In this document: piece by piece, positions 1 through 15,000 of the stretch
How positions within the stretch are numbered: position 1 is the first letter of the stretch
Layout: each line of letters starts with the position of its first letter
Source: Nocardia sp. NBC_01730
Lineage (GTDB): Bacteria > Actinomycetota > Actinomycetes > Mycobacteriales > Mycobacteriaceae
DNA: 64,000 bases
Direction: 5' to 3'
Assembly: GCF_035920445.1 (NCBI RefSeq)
Contig: NZ_CP109162.1
Location: 7,006,001-7,070,000, forward strand
The notes under the pieces: generated by a model
Told to the model about the DNA's origin: nothing
The model's input: the letters and a program-made list of their open reading frames with translations, nothing else
Database searches by the model: none
Position numbers and translations under genes: made by a program

Positions 1-3000
1 GAGCGGTCGACGCCCGCATCGATGACCTGCAATCCCAGGTACGGCAAGGCCTCGAAGGGGTGTGGTCGGACTACCCGGTCAGCGAGGGTCCGTTGTCGCT
101 CGACGAGGTGCGACGGCTGTCCGAGCTGTTGGCGCAGAACCGTTTCGCGCGCGAGGAAAGCGAGCTGCAGGTGCATACCCGGCAGCTGTTGAGCCTGCTC
201 GAGCTCGATCCGGTCGACACGGCCGAGACATACCGCGTGCTGTCCGAGCAGGCCGAGGAACTGGACCTGAAACTGTCCGCTCTGTCGGCGCAGGTGGTGC
301 TGCGGCCGGTGCTGCCGGATCCGCCGCCGCCCGGGGCGCGCGAGCGGGCCGACCGGATCTGGGAACGCAGCCGGGGATTCGACAGTGTCGGTCAGTTTTT
401 CGCAGCATTGAGCGCCGACGATCGGTGGACCCTGGCCGAGGGTGGGCTGTCCGACAAGGCGCCACCAGTCTTGGCCGGGATCCCGGCCCGGTGGCGCAAC
501 CGGATCAACCGGTACGAGCTCGTCCACCGTCAGGCCGAAGGCCAGGACGTCCGGGAGCTGGTGGAGGTCCTGACCTGGGCCGAGCGAGAGGTGGTGCGGC
601 TGCCCGGCCACCCGCCGGTGCACCTGCTGACGCTCGACGAGCCGGCGGTCGCCCTCGGCGATGTCGACACCACCGAGACGGCGTCAGTGGTCGAAACAGG
701 CGTCGACGGGGAGCTGTCGGACGGGCTCATCCACGCTGCAGAGCATTTCGTGGCATTTGTGCTCGAAGCCGAGCAGGAGCGCGGAGATGAGAATCCGGCG
801 GTGGTTGTCCGCACTGCTACCGACGGCGAGACCGGGTGGTCCTGGTTCACCGAGGAGCTGACGTCGACGCGTGAGCACTACAGCGTCTATGCCCTTCCCG
901 GCAGTCTCGGGCCGGAACCTGTTCTCACGTTTCCCCGCGCATCCCTGACTACGGGTGGGTTGACGCTCCGGCATCAGAGCGGATCCAACACCGACGGCCT
1001 CGCGGACTACCGTGGTCCCAACCGGTCCCGGCTGCGGCCGCTGCTGGAGCATGCCTTGGAAGGGCAGTCCGCGGACTGCACCACGCACGTCATCGCCAAC
1101 GCCACGGGCCTGGATCCCCGTGCGCTCCTGGAGCCGCGTAAACCCGGCCGCAATGCCGACGAGTTCAGTGCTCCGTTGGCGGGGATCTGGTTCAAGGGTG
1201 GGTTCGTCACCGACCGCCTGCACTGGACCCAGTCGGGGATGTGGGAGCGGGGCGGTCCCGAAGCTCGGAACAAGACGGCCTGGGACAAGGTCGCCGACCA
1301 GCTGGTGTGGATGCGGTTCCCCGGGGCGATCGCCACGGTTGTCGACGAAGCCGACGGGCTGTCCGGCTCGCCGAATGTGGTGGGCGCGCACACCTACGAG
1401 CTGGAGTACCGGGGCAAGGACGAGCTCCGTCGCCCGATCATCATCGAGCGGCACTGGATTCGCAGCGAGGCGTCGGCGAATGCGATCGAACGCCCCGAAG
1501 CGACCATGGTCGAAAAGCCCTACCGGTGGGGCCAGGACCGGCCCGGGGTCGCCCGCACCTACGCGATGTTCCGTTTCGCCGACGGAACCCCGTGGGTGCC
1601 GCCGGAGCAGGGGCCCGCCGACTACACCGAGGGCAATGGTGAACCCGGGGTCGACAAGCCGGTCACCCGTATCGGCCGCGCATTGCCGCCGGTCGGGCCG
1701 CGGCAGGACGGGCGTCTCGACGAGGACCTCGGCCGGTTGCACGACCGGGCCGGCCGAAGCTTGTCGGCGATACTGAACCACCACGTCACCACCGCCGAAG
1801 ACCGCAAGCCGGCAACGCCGCTGGATTCGCAGTTGCACCAGACGGACCAGGACGTGACCGACGCCGTCGCGAACCAGGAACAGCCCGACGTCGTTTCGAT
1901 CGCCCTGGCGCGCGACAGTTTCCGCGCCCCGGCGGGGGTGATGGCGGCAGCCGCGTTGACCGGCAACCCGGACATTCACCTGCTCGGTTGGGACACAGGC
2001 ACCCAGGATGCGACACCGGATGCGACCCAGGATGCGGATGTTGCGTCGATTCGCGATCTGTCGGAGAACGCAGTCGATCTGACGGTGTTCTTCGAGCCGG
2101 ATGGTGCGCGGCATGTGGACGCGGTCGCATCGGCGCTCGGTGACATGTTGCGTGAGCGGGGTTGGCGTGATCCGGCGCAGATCGAGGCGGCGACCGAACT
2201 GGTCCGCAGGGCCGGACGCAACGTGTTGCGATACTTGGACCAGTATGTCGAGTCGATCGCGCAGGCCGACCTAGGGCATGCCGACAAGCGCGCCATGCTG
2301 GAAGGAGCCGTGGCGCGTCTTACGGTTCGGATATCCACGGAGGGGGGCCGCCGATCGCTGCACGTGTCTATCGAGTGTGACCAGAGCCGTCCGGTCCGAG
2401 AGCACAGACCGCATCCACCAGCCCTCCTGGACACCAAATGGTGCCCCCCGTTGCACGGGTCCGATTCGGTGCGGCCGGTGGTGTCGGGGCCGCTCGAATC
2501 GGCCAGCAGGTCGAATATCGAGCGGTGGGGTGAGGTGTGGGCGGATTTCGATGAGCAACCATCGGCCGAGGGCGCCGGCGTCGTTGCCGATCCGCAGATG
2601 CCGGGCGAGCGCGAGGCCAAGGCGCGCATTGTCCGTAAACTGTATGACGAACACCATATTCGGCTTCGGTATTGGGAAAGCCCGACCATCTCGAAGGAGG
2701 TCGTCGAATCCGTATACCGCGCGCTAGGTGATGCGATCGCGGAATACGGCGGCCGTTTCGACCTGCGCGAAGTGAGGTTCGGACCTACCCGCGAATCGGC
2801 ATTCGCGAACACGACTTCGCACGGAAACGAAGAAAACCATTACCAGGTGATCACGCTCAGCGCGAAGAAGGTTGCCGAGTTCCAGAAGACGGCGGGACGA
2901 GCAGCGACGCTGGTGGCGGACCATAAATGGGGACGGTCGTCGGGGGATGTCTGGTACGACATCACTCATCATGAATTCATTCATGTGGTGGACATATACA

Positions 3001-6000
3001 ACGACTTCGCAGTGGCTCGCTGGGTGGAACCGTTGTTGCGATCGGCCTTCGAACACTATCTCGAGCGGGGTCTGCTCCCGGTCGGCCTGGAATTCGAGGA
3101 GTGGCAGGCGCAACTTCCCGCATACGTCTTCGAGGAGGAGAACCGCGAACTCGCGCTCTTGCCGATCGAGGCGCTGGCGGAAGGCGGCAGGGCGGGCGCG
3201 GTCGACTCCTCACTGCCATTGACCGATCCGGCGCGGGTGCTGCACTGGTTGTCGTTGACCCGCGACGGGTCCTCGCCCGCAGAAGTTTTGGCGAGCTGGG
3301 AGGAAATGCGCCGCGATCATGTGTCGGCTGGGCGGCATCCGTCGTCGCTGCTGGCGCGGGAATTCCGGAACATGTACGGCGACAGGATCACCGAAGTGCC
3401 TGTCGACACCGGACCGGAGGCCACGATCGCCGATCTCCTCCAGGCGGTGACGGGCGGGCAACTCCGGCAGTTCACCGATATCGGCGAACTTCGCGGCCAA
3501 ATGCGGGAGTGGGCACGGTCGTTGGACGGCAGCGGCCAGGGGGACGGCGTATCGGTGCTGGTGGTCGACGGCCAAGACCCCAACCGCGCTTATGGGTTGG
3601 TGCGGCGGGTATCGGCAACGGGGGACGAGCGGATCGAGCTGCGAGACCCGGACAAGGGTGAGTTCAAAGCCCATAGCGTTGTCCCACCGGGATCGTCGGG
3701 CCGTCCGGTTCGGGCGATATTCCTCGACAACCGGGGCGAGGTCGCGGCCGAGTTCGACGAGCGACAGGCGAACCGTGGCCCGGCCGGGAACCAAGGGGTT
3801 CGACCCGACCACGCGCCGGCTCGGCCGGCTGGCGTGCCGCGACCCGTCGCCGTCGGCACCCCGACCTTCGTGACCGCTGCCGCGCTCGGCGCGCAGCCGC
3901 GTACCTTTGCCGGCGGGCACGACCACATGCGGCGGGTCCTGCAGGCGATGGGCGACGGGGCGACCATCGTGATGTCCGACGACTGCGTATTGACCAACTA
4001 TCGCGACCGGATTCTGGTGGTCGACTGGACCGATGCGGTGGTCTACGATTTTCCGCCGAGACACGCGGTCGCGGCGGCAGCAGTCGAAGGCTTCGTTTTC
4101 ACCGCGGCGCGGCCGCGGGTTCCGTTGCACCCGATGGACGGTGCGGTCCGCGCTCGACTGGACGAGCTGGCCGACCGGCGCGCCGATGCGCTGCGGGCGG
4201 GGGAACCGGAAGCTGCGGACCGGGCCCAGCGCGAGGCCTATGACCTGATCTACGGTCCGGGCGAGACCGAAGCGCCGCAGTATTCGACCGGATACAGCCG
4301 GACGATCCGGTCGCCTTTCGAGGACCTCGACAAAACGGTGCTGTTGGAGGTGCTGGCCCCGCTGCGGGAGCGGCTGCGCATTGTCGACGAGGGCTGGGAC
4401 CACAGCATCCACTTCGACACCGAGGGCATGCTCTGGTCGGAAATCGACGACTTGCGCGAACAGCTGCGGGCTTTCGGCCCGGCACTGCAGCGGGTCGGCT
4501 GGGGCGAATGGCACGAGTTCGTGCTGGACGTCCTCGCCGGGGATACGCACAACGCGGTGATGGTCCGCGTCGACCTCGAAGTACCACGCACGCTGCGATG
4601 GACGGCGCAAGGCTGGGCCGAGGTCGCCGACGCACCGGCCGCTGCGGACTCTGATGCCGCGGAAGGCGATGTCCGCGAACGGATCGCGAAGCTGCTGCGG
4701 GAGCGCGACGAATTGTTGGGCCGACACGGGCTGACGCTGCACGGCCTGCTTACCCCGTCAGGCATACGGCCGATGCCGGTGCCGGAGATGGTCGCGAACC
4801 ATCGGGCATACGTCGACGATCAGCTAACCCGGCTGGCCACCCAGGTCGGGGTCGAGGAGACGCGGCTGGACCGGGCCATGATGGACGGCGCAGGCGGATC
4901 GGACGACCACGACCGCCTCGTGCTGCGGCGGTACCAGGCCGAGGTGGTCCGGCTGGCGGAAGTCCTGGCACTGCTGGACGACCTGCAAGGCGATCAGCCG
5001 CTGCCACCGCCACCGGAACGGGATCCGTTGCTGCCGGAGTCCCCGCCACAGGACCCGGTCGACGAACCACCGGCGGTCCTGGACTTCAAGTTGATCGACC
5101 GGCGGATCAAGGGCCTGCGTGGCCTGCGTGGTGAGCTGGCCGGCCGGTTGGGCCTGAAAGATGTTCGTTTGTCGCCGGATTCGGTGGAGTTGGCGGATGC
5201 GCGGCGGGGGGCCGATGCGGATTGGAAGGCGTTGGCCGGGGCGCTGGGGGTGGATCCGGCGGTGCTCGCCGATCTGCCGCTGGACGTCTTCGGTGACCCG
5301 GCGGCGTTGGCTGAAGATGATCCGTGGCGGCCGGTGGCCGAACGGTTCCGGGCAGTGGCCGAACAGCGGGCCGGCATTATGCGTAGGGCCGCTGATGTTG
5401 TTCGGCTTACCGAGGTGGTCGTCGAGCTCGACGATGCGGAACGGGTGCTCGACGACGAGGTGGCGCGGCGCTATCAGAGTGAGCTGCAGTTCACGCGCGG
5501 CACCTGGTTCGGGCCGCATATCTTCCACGTCCCGGCTGCCGAGGGCGACCCGGAGAAGTTGTTTGTCGTCGCGATGCCCGGCCGCGACAAGCAAGCGCTG
5601 CGGGAGTTGGCCGCCGGGAGGCCCGAGTTCGCTGATGTGTTGGCGATGGCCTCGCCGTCGGAGGTCTACTCGGTGGAGGTCCGTCTGCAACTCGACGGGA
5701 CGATCGCCGGCGGTTGGCCGGAGCGGATGCAGTCCCGGGAACTCGACAACGCTGAACTCGGGGCGCGGCTTCTGGAGGCGTACGTCACCTACCGCAGGCG
5801 GAAGCTGCTGGTGGGGCCGGTCGGGTTCGACACATGGATGCGGTCGCTCGGCGGCTTCGACTCCTCGACCACGTTCGCGGAGCTGACCACGCGGTTCGCC
5901 GCGGATTCCGGCGCCGACCCGTTCAGTGCGCGCGAGGTCGTGGGTCGGCTGATCACCGAGGACACCACCGCCCGACGGCGCGCGCCGCACCCGGACCGCC

Positions 6001-9000
6001 CGGCCTCCACCACCACGATGACGATCTCTGTCGGTGGTGTCTCCATCGTGGTTCGGATGGCCCGCGACGGCCAGGGCGGGTTCGTGGTCGCTGAGGCTGA
6101 TAACACCGAAAACGATCCTGGCACTGTGATTTCGGAGGCATTCGCCGGTTTGAGCGCGCGCACCGAGCGGAAGCTGGCGCGAGAGATCGCAAAGAGGCTG
6201 AAGCGCGGCGAGGTGGGACCGGCCGCCGAAACCGTGGCCGCGCGGGAAGAATCCGACGACGACTGGCAGCGGCACTTCGAGCTGGAGCTTGCCGAATCCG
6301 CGCGGCTGCTGCCCGCGGACTTCGCACCCACACAGGTCGAGGAGGTTCGCCGTCGGGTCCGGGCCATGGCGCCGGAATTCGCCGAACGCGGCCACGCCGA
6401 CTGGCACGCCACCATCCTGGAGTGGCTCGATGCTCCCGGACAACGGACGGTCGAACCCCCGGAGCCCCCACGACAGTTGCCGGACCCGGCGGCCCGCCGC
6501 TCGGCGTTGCCACCGGAAGGCGACGGTTTCGCGGAGTGGATGAACGTCACCGGGCACGCGCCGGATGCCGAAGATGGCCCGTTCAACTGCGGTCCGCTGG
6601 TGCAATGGTTCGTCCGCGACGCCGCCCCCGGCAATGCGGGCGCGGCGATGACCCCGGCGGATTGGAACGATCAGGCTATCGCGATGTCCGGTATGGACAA
6701 GGTCGAGCTCGTCGCGGGCATGAACATTGGTTGGGCCGAGCAGTACTTCGGTATCGGTATCGCGGGCCTGGCCGCCATGGTCGAGCACGTACGCCAAGTT
6801 GGTGGGGTTTTGGTCGGCGGTGTCGACCCGGACGGCAACGGCCTCGGTCACGCCTTCGCTGTGGCGAGGGTGGATGAGGATTTCGCCAGGAAGATGAACG
6901 CCTTGCCTGCCTCGGCGCGTGGTGAGGCCTTCGAGGTGGGCGAGGTGGTTGTCTTCGACAACGCCGGAGGTGGTTTGCTGCGCGGTAAGGCGGTCGAGGA
7001 CTGGGTGGTCTCCGGTTGGGTCGGTTTCGCGGAGGTCCACGTGGCGGGCCTGGATGCCGACGGCTCGGCGATGGTGCGTGAGGATGAACTCGCCGCCGAG
7101 GTGCAGGCACGCCGTGGTCCGGCGGGGAACCTCGGAGCCGCGGTCGGCTCCAGCCCGCCACGACCGCGGACGGTGTTGCCACCCGACCCGGACTTCACCG
7201 AGGAGGAGCACAACGCGGCGACGCAAGCCGTGGCCGAGATCACGGCCGGGGCAGATGCCGCCGTCGAGCGGGCATTGGCGGCCGACCTCGCCGAGATGGA
7301 GTACGTCGAGGCGCTGACCGTCGCGGAGCGGATGCGGCGGGGCATTGTCGATGCCGCCTGGCGTGCGCTGCAACAAGAGAAGCCGGAAACGCTGCTGGCG
7401 ATCGCGCACGCCAGGCCGGAACTGCTGGCGCACAACAAGGCTATTGCGCCTGAGCTACGGGATTTCGCGAACCGGTTGCTGCTCGGCCGGGAACGCACAC
7501 GGATGCTGGCTGCCGAGCGCACGCCGGAAAACGAAAGCCGGCTACGGAAACTCGACGCGTGGGTGGACCGGTTGACGGTTGCGGAACGGTGGGCCACCCA
7601 CCTGCCAGGACACCCCGAGGTACATCTGCTGTCGCTAGGCGAGAACGGGCACCCGATGCTCGCCGTCGGCCGGATCGACACCGCAGCCGAGCTGAGGGTT
7701 CACGCACTGGAATCGGTGGAGGACCCCGCCATCGGTCCGGATTCGGGCTTGTCGCTGCTGATGAGCGACCTGCTGTCGGCGCCACCCACCCGGCCGACGG
7801 CGGCGGTATTCCGGTTCGGGTCGGATACTCCCGGGTTGGCGCGGGATGTCGCCGACCTGATCAACGTGCGGCCGGAGCCGGAGACTACCGCCGATGGTCC
7901 GGAGCAGGACATCGTGCTGGTCTCCCATATCGGTACCGATCCGGCCGCCATGCTCGCCGACGAGCAGCTGCACGACATGGTGCGCCGGATCGCGATCCGG
8001 CAACATGACGACACCGATCCGGTAGTGCCGGAGCGGGGCGATCCCGAGGAACTCCTGCGGGATGCGCTGCGCTGGGCCGAGATGACCCAGGTGACCGATA
8101 TGCTGCCGGGGGATTGGGCCCCGGGCACCGAGGTCGTGCAGGCCCGGCGGCTGGGCGAGCGGAATGCCACGGTATGGGCCCAGTGGCCGCCTTACATACG
8201 TGATCTGCTGATGGAGCGTCACCCGGAGGTGTTGGGTCGGGCCCTCGGGCTGCCGCCGTCGGTTCGCGATCAGGCGAACCGAAAGGTACTGGAGCAGTCG
8301 GGTGTTGAACGCGACACGGTCCAGATGCTGGTGGCATACGCCGATCTGAAGGCGCAGGAGCTCGGTTACTCGGCGGCGACGCTGCTGTCGATCGAGGAGG
8401 ATCTGGACGCCGCGGGCGGCAAGCTGCGGGTGGAGTTCCTGCTCGGCCGGATGGACACGCAGAACATCCTCTGGTGCGAAACCGATATGGCGACAGACGC
8501 ATTCGAGCATTATTCGTCGCTGGACGGAGCCATTGAGCTGCTCCAGGACGAGCAACAGGAGCGGGGCGATGCGACGCTCGTCGCGGCGGTCACCCTGGGG
8601 GAGAAGGACGAGACCCTTGCCTTCGATCGGGCCGAGGCGGACGGAACGATGTTGGCGCAGCGGGTCGCGGCATCGAACGGGGCCATTCGGTCGCGTACCC
8701 CGTATGGTTGGCGGCCCGCCAACCACCTGTTCGGGTTTGGAACCGGCGCGGAGGCCGTGCGGCATGCGGTCGCCGACAACCGATTGGCGAATGACATCGA
8801 TTCGGCCGATCCTGCCGACTCCGATGCCGAAGATGCGCTCGGGGGCATGATCGACGCGATCGACCTGGATGCTGATCTCCACGACGGCCTGGCCGAGTAC
8901 TTGCGGCAGCCGCCGGAGGATGAGAATGCCCCCGCGAATCTCGAATTGGGCGTCGCGCTGGCCGAGCTCAGGGCCGGTGCCAGGGAACTGCGTGCGGAGA

Positions 9001-12000
9001 GCATGCGGTTCCGGGCCGGTGTGTCGATGTCGGAGCTGCCCGATGATCTGGTGCGGTTGCGGGGCATCCGCGAACAGCTGGCAGCGGACAACGCCAAGCT
9101 GCTGGGGGCGGACCCCGCAGCGTTGACCCCGGAACGGGTTGTAGAGCTGGTCGGGGAACTGGAAATGCCGTTCCAGGCAGACGGGTACGACCGCCACCAG
9201 CTGAACGAACTGGCGGAACAGAAACTGCAGCAAGGGGATACCGATGCGTTCGGGGTGAGTTTGCGGCTGCGCAGGCTCGACGAGCAAATCGCCGACGCGA
9301 CCGAGTTGCTGGACGCCGACGTTCGGGTGCGCAAGCTCGATGCGCTGGAAGTAGCACTGCGCGAGGCGCATTCGCGACGTGAGGCGGCATATGCGGCGAT
9401 GGGGGCGGGGGAGCAGCGAGCCGTTGCGACGTATCGAATGTGGGCCGCGGAGTTCCGGCGGTTGCGGGCCTGGGCCGATCGCCTCGACGGTCTGGCCCGC
9501 GGCAGCGGCGATATCGACGGTCGGATCGAAGAGGGGCACCAACGGATTCGTGCGCTGATCCCGGGGAGCGGTCTGCGCACCGTGGCAGACGCGTTGCGGC
9601 TGGGCCCGGAGGTGCTGCGTGACATCCGGGATACGACACAGGATCCCGAACAGTTCTGGCGACTGGACTCCATGGTCGACATCGCCGTCGAGCTGAACGA
9701 GCTGTACTCGTCGGCCGCCGGTCTCGATGGCGCGTTGCGCGTCGGTATTCAGACCGCGACCACGCCGGGCAACTGTGCGCCCGCGATGGTCCGGTTCATC
9801 CAGGAATTCATCGCAGGCGCTCTCGGGTATGCGCCGGATCTGCCCGAGCTCCTCGACAGCGGCGCCATCGACCTGCAGGGCGTGCGTGAGGACGCGATCG
9901 CCCGGGCAGTGGGCGGGGATTGGCGGCAGTTCGGTTCGCTGCGTGCGGTGATCGAGCAGGTCCGGCGGCACGGTGGGGCGGTCGCTGGGGCAATGGGTTT
10001 CGGGCAGATCGGTGCGCACGCCTTCGGAGTGAAGCGGATCGAGTCGGGTCCCGATGCGGGCAAGGTGGTGGTGTTCGAAAAGGTGGACGACGTCGAACGC
10101 ACTATCCCGGAGGCCGATCTCGAGGAGTGGCTGCAGGCTCGGGAACTGTTGGTATCGGACGTATTCGGCATCGTTATCGGCACGGACGGGCACCCGGAGA
10201 TTCCGTTCGTCGAAGGCCGAAGCAGGGCGGATCTCATCGCCCGCGGCGAGGCGCCGGCCGGCTTCATCCGTGGAATTCCCATGCCGCCGAGCAGGGCCGA
10301 ATACGAGGTGGCGCGTCCGGACGATCCGAGCATCTACCGTCCGGAGTCGGAGTCGGTGTCCGGGCTGCCGTTCACTCGTCTGCATGTGAACGAGGACGGA
10401 TTGCTTTGCGGCCCAGACGGATTGCCGTACAACACTGCTCTGGGCGGTGAGTATTTCCTCATGGACCGGACGGGGGAGTTCCGTTCCATACCCGGCACTC
10501 CGCACGAGCTGTTGTACAGCACCTACGAGGACCCGAGCCAAGGGCCCGCTGGTTTCGGGCTCTGGCGGATCGTCGGCGGCCAACCGACGGAGATCATGCC
10601 CTTCAGCATGTCGTTTGCGACGTCGAACTATGATCCGCGGTTTGCCGCGCAGATTCGGTACGCACTGGTCAGGCCGGGGGGTGGCCAGCGCGGGGTTGAT
10701 CTCACGACCGTGGCTTTCGAGGACCGCGAGAATCATGGCGCGCTGTGGCGCGGCGACGCGGCGACGCTGATCGTCGACGAGCTGATCGGTCGACGTGGTG
10801 CGGGCGTCGAGGAGTTGTTCAGAGGCTACGGCGACGGTTTCTGGGTGCATGTCACTGCGGTGCGGGCGACGACTGAGGGGTTGTCGGTGACGTTGTCGCT
10901 CAACCCTGTTCGCGGCGAACCTGGTCGGGTCACGGTGTCGTTCAGCCAGCAGGGTGCCGTCGCCACCGTGCGGTACACCGATATCGATCTCGGCGCGGAA
11001 CCGGCGCGAGTCCGTTCCGCGCTGCACGCGCTGCACGAGCAGCTGGGATCACGCCTGGCACGGTCGGCCGACGCTGCCCAGCAGCCGGGCGAGCATCGGC
11101 GCGATCCTGGTCAAGGGATTGCGCTGGACGCAGACCCGTCCGTCGACCAGTTGGAAGCCGAATCTCGCAGCCCGCTGGACGAGATCGAACGGCACGCCGA
11201 CAAGCCATCGGCCACTGTCCCCGATCCGGAAGGCGATGGTTCGATGCCGCCGACCGAACAGTCGGAAGCGGGCCGTGTGGCCGAAGAGCCGTACCGCGAG
11301 ATCGAAGCGCAGGTGCTGGAGCGGTTGGCGGTGCTGGACGCCGGCGTCGGCACCGACGCCATGCGGCTCATGGAGGCAAGCCTGCTGTTCGAGGCGAAAT
11401 ACCTGAATATTCCCGCGGACGCGGACCGGTCGCCGCTGCACGTACTGTTCAATTCTCAAGAGTTTGCCAACTACCTTGCTGCTCGGGAGTTTTCGAGAGG
11501 TTATGGCAGTCGAGAGTTGACCGTGGACTTCATGGTCGATCTGCACAAGCTGTTGACGGCCGAGATAGCGCCTGGCATGGGGGGTGTTTTCACCTACCCG
11601 ACCGCTAAGAGGATGGGCGTCCTGGATTATGCGCTGACCGAAGCGGAAATAGCTGTCATCGAAGAAAACCCGGAGTTGACCTATTTCCCGCCGCCTGCTG
11701 GGCTGGGTGACCACGGTTACATCAAATATCCGAGTTTCGACACGCAGGATGCGGTTCGGGGCAAGCTGCAGGAGCTGTGCGACTGGTACAACGCTGCTGT
11801 ACGTGACCCGGAGCACGATCCATACGAAGTCGCGGCGATGCTGCAACACCGGTTCGTGTCCATTCATCCGTGGCAGTACGACTACAGCGGTAGAACATCG
11901 AGACTTCTGATGAATTGGTCTCTCGAGAGTTCCGGGTTGTGGCCCGCTGTCATCGAGGATTACGACCGCGACCTTTTCACCCGACCGGAGGATTGGGTGC

Positions 12001-15000
12001 GGTTCGTCCAGGAAGGCAGCGAGCGGTACGGGAAGCGGATTGCGCGGATCAGGCAACGCGGCTCCGCGGCAGACCTGGCGGCCATGTTCGGCCCCCAGCA
12101 AGAGATGACATCCGATCAGGACCTCACGGCCGGATCGGCTCCGAACGGTCCTGCGCACGAAGAGAATCACCCACCGCATCGACACGCTGCCGAGGGAACC
12201 GCGGGCGCGCGGGCAGTATTGGCGAATGCCCGCTTCGTGTTCATGGGCCTGGATGGGCAGGTCACCGACCTGTTTCACTTCCTGCCTGGAGCCCGGATCG
12301 CCGAGCGGCTTCGGCAGGTCTGGCGGGAGAGCGGCATCAGCCTTCCCGAAGACGTCGTGGCGACATCGGATTTCATGGTGGTGTTGCGGCGTGCCCTCGA
12401 GATCGGCGCGCGGCACTCCTCCGATCTCGGCGCCCAAGTGGAAGATGCGTTGATCGAGACGGAGATCGAGGCGGCGCGGCTTGCCGTACCGCCCGAGGGG
12501 TTGCTGGACTGCCTGGAAGCGTTGCGGCGCAGTGGGCGAGAGGTGGTGTTGATCGGCTACAACTCCACGGTGGCGATTCGGGAGTTCGTCGATCGCCACC
12601 GCCTCGGCGACCTGATCACCGACGTCGTCGGCCGCGACGCCAACGGTGTGGCGTTGTGGATGCCGATACGACATCCGTTGTTGTTGGCGCTGGAAAGGCT
12701 CGACAACCCGGACCCGGACGCGGGGGTGATGATCAGCGACACCGCCGCCGATGTCGCGACCGCTACTGCTGCCGGTCTGCCGTCTATCGGATTCGCCCGC
12801 GGGACAGGAGATGCCGCGACTCTGGCCGAGGCGGGCGCGGCCGCGGTGGTCACCGATTTGCGCCGCATCGCCGATGCCGTCGCCCCTCCACAGCTGCAGC
12901 GGGAGTTGGCCGAGTTCGCCGACCGGGGGGATCCGGAATCCCTTCCGCGTGCCGACCGGGCCCGGCTGCGCTGGTTGGAGCGGGTGCGGTGGGAGAAGGC
13001 TCAGGCCGTCTATTACGCCACCCAGATGGCCCCGTCTCCGCCGGTGTCCCTGCGCTCCTACGACCATGAGCCGGATGCGGATGGGGACGGCATCGGGCAG
13101 GGGAGCATGACCGTGTCCTACGGCAATCCCGAGACCGCGGACCGGGTGGTCTGGTTCGCGGCCGACACAGCGCGCGATGAGCACGGGCTGACGGAGGCCA
13201 TGGCCTCGGCCGCCGAGTTCTATGACACCGAATTGAGCAGGCAGCAACAACAGGATCCGACCCGCACGGTGGCGGTGGTCGCGGTGCTGCGCTACGACGA
13301 CACCACCCACCCGGAGGGCAACTGGGCCGACGTTCTCGAGGCCCGGGACCTGGCAGACGGCGAGCGGCTGGCCCAATCGATCCTCCAGTTGAACGCGGCC
13401 CGCCGCGAGTCGTCCGGGCAGCGCGCGCAGATCAGGGTGCACGGCGCAGGCTATGGTGGCGACCTGGTCTTGGCCGCGCTCGCTGGCGGCCAGCTGTCCG
13501 GCGAGGTCGACACTGTGGAAGCCAAGCCGAAGTGGGATGTGCTGCGCGCGGCGACCGGCGGCTCGGACGTCGAGCACCAGGCGGCCGTGCGGCCTTTGCA
13601 GGCGGAAATCGCCGAATTGCGGGCCGTTGCCGATCCTTTGCCGCAACAGCACAGCCGGATCGCGCACCTGGATGCCACCGTGGCGGCGCTGAACCGCACC
13701 GCGCGAGCCGCTCACCGACTGCCGGGCGGCGGCAGCAGCGTAAAGGTCCGCGCGCTCGACGTGGCATACGCCGACGGCGCAGGTACTCCAATGGTGGCGG
13801 TCGGCGACCTCGACAATTTCTTTACCGGTGTCGCCCGGCAGATCCGGGTGCACGTGCTGGCCGGTGAGCCGGATGCGGCAGCGTTGGACGCGGAGTTGCA
13901 GAACATCGTCGCCGACCGTCAAGAGGACCTGGAACAGGGCGGGGATCCACGGACGGTGACGGTGGTGTGGCAAGGCACCGACCCGCGGCGGCTGGCCCGC
14001 GATATCGCGATCCTGGTCAAGGAATGGCAGGTTCATGCCAAGGCGAGACAGTATCGGGAAGAGATAGAACTGCGCCTGCACGACAACGGCGACCTGGCCG
14101 CGGCCGCGCTCATCGCCCGGGCCGACGCGGTGCTGACCGCCGAATACGCCTTGGAGGACACCGGGATCGACGTGCTCGCCCTGCTCGGCGTGCAGCGCAC
14201 CGACGCCGACCTCGGGGTGAACCTGGTGTGGTTGCGCCAGGAAGACGAAAAGCGCTGCTGGCTGCACCGCAGCCAACTCGACGCCTGGGCGCGAGAGTGG
14301 CACGTGAACGTCGACGAGCTGCTGCGCTTCGGATCGGACACCCGGACCGAGTGGTTCGACCGGTTCGCCGCCGCGCGCGCGGAATTGGCCGGGCTGCTCG
14401 ACCCGCCGCGTCCCCCTGCGGAATTGGCCGACGACACGACGCTGCTACAGGTGCTGGCCGACCTGCGCGAAATCGATCCCGACGCCAAGTCCATCCGGTT
14501 GGCCGAGGCCGAACGCCATGTGTCCGACCTGCACGCGGTAACGACGATGGTCGAGGACGTGCGTCGCCGCCGGGCCCGGGCCGCGCGGATCGACGCCCTG
14601 GAAGACGCGCTGCACCGGGCCCAAGCCTGGAACGAGCAGGATCCCGCCCGCTATGGCGGATTCTTCCGGCAGCTGGCGGCGCAGGTCCGCCGGATCGAAA
14701 CGCTGACCCGGGAATTGCTCGTCCAGCACAGCACTTTCGACGCGCTGTCCCCCTGGACGGAACCGATGCCGGAGGACCTGGCGCGGGTCATGTCCTCCTA
14801 CGACGTGGATATTCCGGAACCGCCCTTGGGCGCGAAGGCGAAGACCCGCCTGATCGGGCTGTTGGCACAGGCCGCCGAAGGGCTGCGCCCGCTGGTCGCG
14901 AACCCGACACAGCTGACCGACGCGGAGCTGGACCGGCTGGCGCACCAGGAACCGACAGCCGAGTCGGCCGCCCAGTTCCGGGACGTCCGCATGCTGTTGG

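Noticed and set aside
2390..2530. Possible compensated frameshift in HATPase-like copy 1 (odd Pro/His-rich stretch)
   Set aside because: The other two frames give no better match to copy 2, third positions remain G/C-rich in the main frame, and no stop appears. Ordinary divergence is enough.
2694..2702. AAGGAGGT, a strong ribosome-binding-like sequence, as a possible internal gene start; AAGGAGGA at 56061 likewise
   Set aside because: No ATG, GTG or TTG lies at a suitable distance in the coding frame after either site, and both encode ordinary residues within folded modules.
7635..11036. A minus-strand open frame of about 1,130 codons, and a neighbour of about 1,080 codons at 11049-14303
   Set aside because: They lie opposite the giant + strand frame, which holds recognisable domains there (DUF1023-like, deamidase 3, domain X, Fic 1). 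Their translations are Arg/Pro/Gly/His-rich without known motifs, as expected for antisense of G/C-third-position DNA.
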